From contig QNFD01000108.1 of NCBI GenBank assembly GCA_003645435.1, forward strand, positions 1 to 8,076: a stretch of DNA of 8,076 bases. The letters run 5' to 3'. This document shows, piece after piece, positions 5,859-8,076 of the stretch. The notes beneath the pieces were generated by a model that was not told the origin of the DNA, did no database searches, and worked only from the letters and a program-made list of their open reading frames with translations. Source of the DNA: Gammaproteobacteria bacterium (GTDB lineage Bacteria > Pseudomonadota > Gammaproteobacteria > GCA-001735895). A program made the translations under genes and the position numbers. Every line of letters begins with the position of its first letter. Positions within the stretch are counted from its first letter, which is position 1.

Positions 5859-5930
5859 AATGGCGGCTTAGTGCCGATCAGAGACGATTTCGTTAGTAAT
5901 CTGGATGACTGCTAACCGGAAGCCGCCATT
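5859..5930. repeat. 72-base element with 11-base terminal inverted repeats
   Basis: AATGGCGGCTT (5859-5869) and AAGCCGCCATT (5920-5930) are perfect inverted arms around 50 bases. The right arm is preceded by ATGACTGCTAACC, shared with 5173-5185. No coding capacity is seen. The shape fits a miniature non-autonomous element or a composite intergenic repeat; no target-site duplication is obvious. Confidence 0.45.
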
Positions 5931-5959
5931 AAAATCTGAATCACGAATGCGTACTAAGT

Positions 5960-5974
5960 GCCCATAACGGACAA
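5960..5974 (-). repeat. Interspersed repeat copy (inverted)
   Basis: On the minus strand it reads TTGTCCGTTATGGGC. It shares CCGTTATGGGC with the copy at 95-109. Confidence 0.5.
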
Positions 5975-6067
5975 TTCGAATCACTTGGCAAGGGGTACTT
6001 TATCCGACTGCATGTGTTTGATACTCATTGAGCCTCCTCCCCAGCTTACCGCTTTGGTGGCTAGTTC

Positions 6068-6253
6068 TTATCGCGCTTGACTTGAGGACGGCTCATATGT
6101 GTTATGCGGCATTACCGCATTGTCCAATAACTTACCGACCGCCATTGGCCCGAACGGATCGGATGGAAACACTCCTGCCGTCGCGAGATCGTTGCTGAGC
6201 CTGAACACCACGGCGGCATCCCATTCCCAGCGGCAAGATCGAATTAATATGCC
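6068..6253 (-). pseudogene. Open in-frame extension after the oxidoreductase stop, possible gene remnant
   Basis: After the TAA of the oxidoreductase (6254-6256) the same frame stays open for 61 codons, to a TAA at 6068-6070. The translation looks protein-like (WDAAVVFRLSNDLATAGVF, then SDPFGPMAVGKLLDNAVMP) and uses G/C-ending codons much as the gene above does. There is no ATG start or ribosome binding site. It may be the tail of a longer ancestral or neighbouring gene cut by the stop, or chance. A 6-bp hairpin (ATGCGG-CATTA-CCGCAT, 6104-6120) lies within it, without a T tract. I do not recognise the peptide. Confidence 0.3.
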
Positions 6254-7807
6254 TTATCTGAGTTTCTTGAAGACACGCGGATCGATCGCCGCAGCGCCGA
6301 GCATACCACCTGAAAGCGCCCCAGCGATTCCAGGGATCATAACGTCCTGGCCCGCCAAGAATAGACCGGGAACCGGCGTACGGGCGTTGAGTGCGTCTGA
6401 CAACATGCGGCGCGGGGTCGTTTCGACGCCATAGAACCCGCCCTTCTCGTGGCCGGTGAATGAGGCGGTTGCGAGTGGAGTGCCAAGTTCGCGATAGACG
6501 ACAAGCGGCGCCAATGCCGGGAACTTCTCCACGAATAACCCCATCATCTTGGACTCGATACTCTGCTTGAATGCTTCCCACTTGCCGGCGCGCTCCTCAG
6601 CACCTCCAGCCGCAAATTCGGCCACCGACGACCAATCAGCCAAAACCAGCATTTCACCGGTGTGCTTGCTCGACGGACCTGGATCATGAGCGGGGTCCTT
6701 GAGAGACGGAAACGAGACGAACATCATCGGAATTGGCCCGCCGTCTGCCGCTGTCCATATGCCGTCATTGGTGTCCCAGCTTTCGTAAAACCAGTGGTTC
6801 GAGCGCGTCGCTCCGTGTCGGGCGATGTCTCCCTCGAAGCCGAGAAAAACCTCGAAGTGGCAGACCGACGGCTTGAAAGTGGCTATCTCGCGAGCCCAGT
6901 GCTGTTTGCAAATTTCCTCCGGCAGGAGGTGCTTCACGGTCTCACCGGCTCCGATCGCCGAAACGATGAAGGGCGCGTTGATTTCTTCGCCAGATCTGGT
7001 GAGCACGCCCACGGCCTTGCCATCTTCAAGCAATATCTCGCTGACCGGCGTCCCGGCTCGGGCGCTGCCGCCCGCCGCTTCGATCACAGGAACAAGCCCC
7101 CTTGCGATGGTAGCGGCACCGCCCACGGGGTAGGCGGCGCCTTCAAGATAGTGGCCCATGATAGTGGCGTGAACGGCGAAACTCGCTTCTTTCGGCTTGC
7201 CGCCATAGGTGCCCCACTGTGCCGACAACACGGCGCCGAGCTTCGGGTTGCTGATGAGTTCCGCGATGATCTCGCCGGTCGTGCGACTGCACCAGCGCTG
7301 GATTTTCTTCTTTTTCCACCAGTGATGCGCGGAACGGAACGGCTCGGGCATCGCTCGCTCGGCACCAACCATGTGCCCGGCTTCCTCCGCGGACAGCAAC
7401 GCCTCGAAGTAGGCATCGATTTCGGCAACATTGTCGGGAAACCGGTCTTTGAGCTCCATCTTGTAGGCTGCAGCCGGGCGCCCTACGGAAATCTCGAATC
7501 CATCCGGGAAGTGCAGCGTGTCGTAGACGGTGCCGACCGAGCGAAACTCGATTGTTCCGCCGCTGAGCCAGTCCAAGATCCGGCCCGCAAGTTGGTCGTG
7601 GCCGAATGTGCCGCAATAGTGGAGGCCGACATCCCAGGTGAAACCATCGCGAGTGAAAGCGTGAGTCAGCCCGCCAATCGTCTGCGCTTGCTCAAGAAGC
7701 AAGACTTTGTAATCCAACCGGGAAAGCGCTGCGGCCGTCGTCATTCCGCCCATACCGGACCCGATAACAATGACATCGAACTCGTTTACTGACGGTTTAG
7801 CTGTCAT
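6254..7807 (-). CDS. FAD-dependent oxidoreductase, phytoene desaturase / retinol saturase / CRTISO group
   Basis: The 517-residue protein begins with a dinucleotide-binding motif, VIVIGSGMGGMTTAAALSR (residues 13-31), followed by VLLLEQ and GGLTHAFTRDGFTWDVGLHYCG, as in the CrtI / carotenoid isomerase / all-trans-retinol 13,14-reductase family. The C-terminus has the second FAD motif, GLFLAGQDVMIPGIAGALSG (from 481), and YRELGTPLATASFTGHEKGGFYG before it resembles the retinol saturase subgroup. Such enzymes desaturate, saturate or isomerise polyene chains, often at the membrane. The substrate is unknown because no other carotenoid gene is in the window. AGGAG 10 bases before the ATG supports the start. 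Length is normal and the frame intact. The gene is clearly richer in G+C than its neighbours, which with the attC-like site 150 bases upstream suggests acquisition by transfer. Confidence 0.9.
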   Translation of the reverse strand: MTAKPSVNEFDVIVIGSGMGGMTTAAALSRLDYKVLLLEQAQTIGGLTHAFTRDGFTWDVGLHYCGTFGHDQLAGRILDWLSGGTIEFRSVGTVYDTLHFPDGFEISVGRPAAAYKMELKDRFPDNVAEIDAYFEALLSAEEAGHMVGAERAMPEPFRSAHHWWKKKKIQRWCSRTTGEIIAELISNPKLGAVLSAQWGTYGGKPKEASFAVHATIMGHYLEGAAYPVGGAATIARGLVPVIEAAGGSARAGTPVSEILLEDGKAVGVLTRSGEEINAPFIVSAIGAGETVKHLLPEEICKQHWAREIATFKPSVCHFEVFLGFEGDIARHGATRSNHWFYESWDTNDGIWTAADGGPIPMMFVSFPSLKDPAHDPGPSSKHTGEMLVLADWSSVAEFAAGGAEERAGKWEAFKQSIESKMMGLFVEKFPALAPLVVYRELGTPLATASFTGHEKGGFYGVETTPRRMLSDALNARTPVPGLFLAGQDVMIPGIAGALSGGMLGAAAIDPRVFKKLR

Positions 7808-7887
7808 TCGACGGTATCTCCTCTTCTTCTCCGAATGTCTGTCAATAATACCCGTAACTGATCCGATTTCTGGTCAACCGATCAATC

Positions 7888-7906
7888 TTGGCCGAAAGCA
7901 GACATT
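7888..7906 (+). repeat. Interspersed repeat copy 4
   Basis: It reads TTGGCCGAAAGCAGACATT. Its first 12 bases are identical to 3124-3135. It lies between the oxidoreductase start and the attC-like site. Confidence 0.55.
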
Positions 7907-7950
7907 TGCATTTCATCTCCGGATCCACATCTCGCAGATGCCATTTTACC

Positions 7951-8040
7951 GCATAACGTCGCAAATAACTGGGCGTTAAAAGTGTTGCGCGTTTTTGGCG
8001 CAACGCTTTTATCGATCCATGTTGATTTGCCTTGTTATAC
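7951..8040 (-). mobile_element. Integron attC recombination site (predicted)
   Basis: Read on the minus strand: R'' box GTATAAC (8040-8034), spacer AAG, L'' arm GCAAAT-C-AAC (8030-8021), a variable part, L' arm GTTATTTGC (7969-7961), spacer GAC, and R' box GTTATGC (7957-7951). The R boxes pair over 7 bases with one wobble. The spacers do not pair. The L boxes pair over 9 bases and leave one extrahelical base, C on this strand and so G8024 on the folding bottom strand, the polarity mark of attC sites. T8020 may be a second bulge if TGG (7970-7972) pairs with CCA (8017-8019). The inner part forms a 13-bp stem (7978-7990 with 7998-8010). R' deviates from GTTRRRY at one base. Exchange would fall between 7957 and 7956. 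The inner hairpin could also stop transcription. Confidence 0.72.
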
Positions 8041-8076
8041 GGCACGATTCCCCTCAATAATCACCTGAATGAGAAA
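8035..8076 (-). CDS. 3' end of a gene entering from the right edge, probable integron cassette gene
   Basis: Of the three minus-strand frames at the right edge only one stays open. It encodes ...FLIQVIIEGNRAV and stops at a TAA (8035-8037) that lies inside the R'' box GTATAAC of the attC-like site. A cassette ORF ending within or just before the R'' box is a usual arrangement in integron gene cassettes. Thirteen residues are too few to identify the product. Confidence 0.5.
   Translation of the reverse strand, partial: FLIQVIIEGNRAV

Larger units (their letters stand above)
5809..6067. other. Intergenic stretch with repeats
   Basis: No gene is supported. Just after the DUF411 stop there is a 7-bp stem with one wobble (TGCTTGG-TAAC-CCGAGCA, 5828-5845) but no T tract, so termination there is doubtful. 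An inverted-repeat element (5859-5930) and another interspersed repeat copy (5960-5974) follow. Confidence 0.45.

Noticed and set aside
5965..6107. A second attC site after the oxidoreductase (minus-strand GCATAAC at 6107-6101 to GTTATGG near 5969)
   Set aside because: The segments next to the two possible R boxes do not pair, so there are no L boxes. The GTTATGG also belongs to the interspersed repeat.
6068..6253. Terpene cyclase fragment suggested by RLSNDL
   Set aside because: Only this short string resembles the metal-binding NSE motif; the required Ser and Glu that follow are absent and the rest does not fit.
6662..7792. 376-codon + strand ORF
   Set aside because: It is antisense to the FAD oxidoreductase, whose family motifs are unmistakable; long opposite frames are common in G+C-rich genes.
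7978..8010. Simple Rho-independent terminator
   Set aside because: The 13-bp stem would serve as one, but the additional matched R and L boxes, unpaired spacers and single bulged base outside the stem are better explained by an attC site.
7842..8057. 71-codon minus-strand ORF
   Set aside because: It runs straight through the attC-like structure and a repeat copy. The frame that stops inside the R'' box is the better account of the right edge.

Overview
The window looks like chromosome of a Gram-negative proteobacterium. NnrS, a DsrC/TusE-fold protein, FNR-type binding sites, a DUF411 copper-type protein and a tRNA-Gly with encoded CCA all fit. A betaproteobacterium, possibly an ammonia oxidiser of the Nitrosomonadaceae, is my best guess, but nothing in the sequence proves it. 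Coding is loose: intergenic stretches of 200 to 570 bases separate most genes and carry degenerate copies of a short interspersed repeat.

Left part (1-2644, + strand): a three-gene unit, nnrS, a DsrC-like gene and a 5-formyltetrahydrofolate cyclo-ligase gene, with gaps of 57 and 35 bases. An FNR/DNR-like half-palindrome lies upstream of nnrS. The unit points to a nitric oxide or low-oxygen stress response joined to a sulfur-relay-type protein and a folate repair enzyme. The DsrC-like protein keeps the upstream C-terminal cysteine but has tryptophan where the normally invariant penultimate cysteine should be.

Middle (2645-5331): a conserved small hypothetical gene (-), a small SHOCT-domain membrane protein (-), tRNA-Gly(CCC) (-), a gene-poor stretch of about 570 bases with a possible frameshifted mini-ORF and a long inverted repeat, then a DUF1554-type lipoprotein (-). 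A perfect FNR-box palindrome with a fitting -10 element sits upstream of the lipoprotein, about 41 bases from the predicted transcription start.

Right part (5332-8076): a periplasmic DUF411 protein (+), a repeat-bearing gap, and a large FAD-dependent oxidoreductase of the phytoene desaturase / retinol saturase / carotenoid isomerase group (-), visibly richer in G+C than its surroundings. At the right edge is the most notable element: a 90-base structure with the architecture of an integron attC site (paired R boxes, unpaired spacer, paired L boxes with an extrahelical G, long inner hairpin). An open reading frame entering from the right edge has its stop codon inside the R'' box, as gene cassettes commonly do. 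This suggests that the window abuts an integron cassette array or an integrase-less cluster of attC sites.
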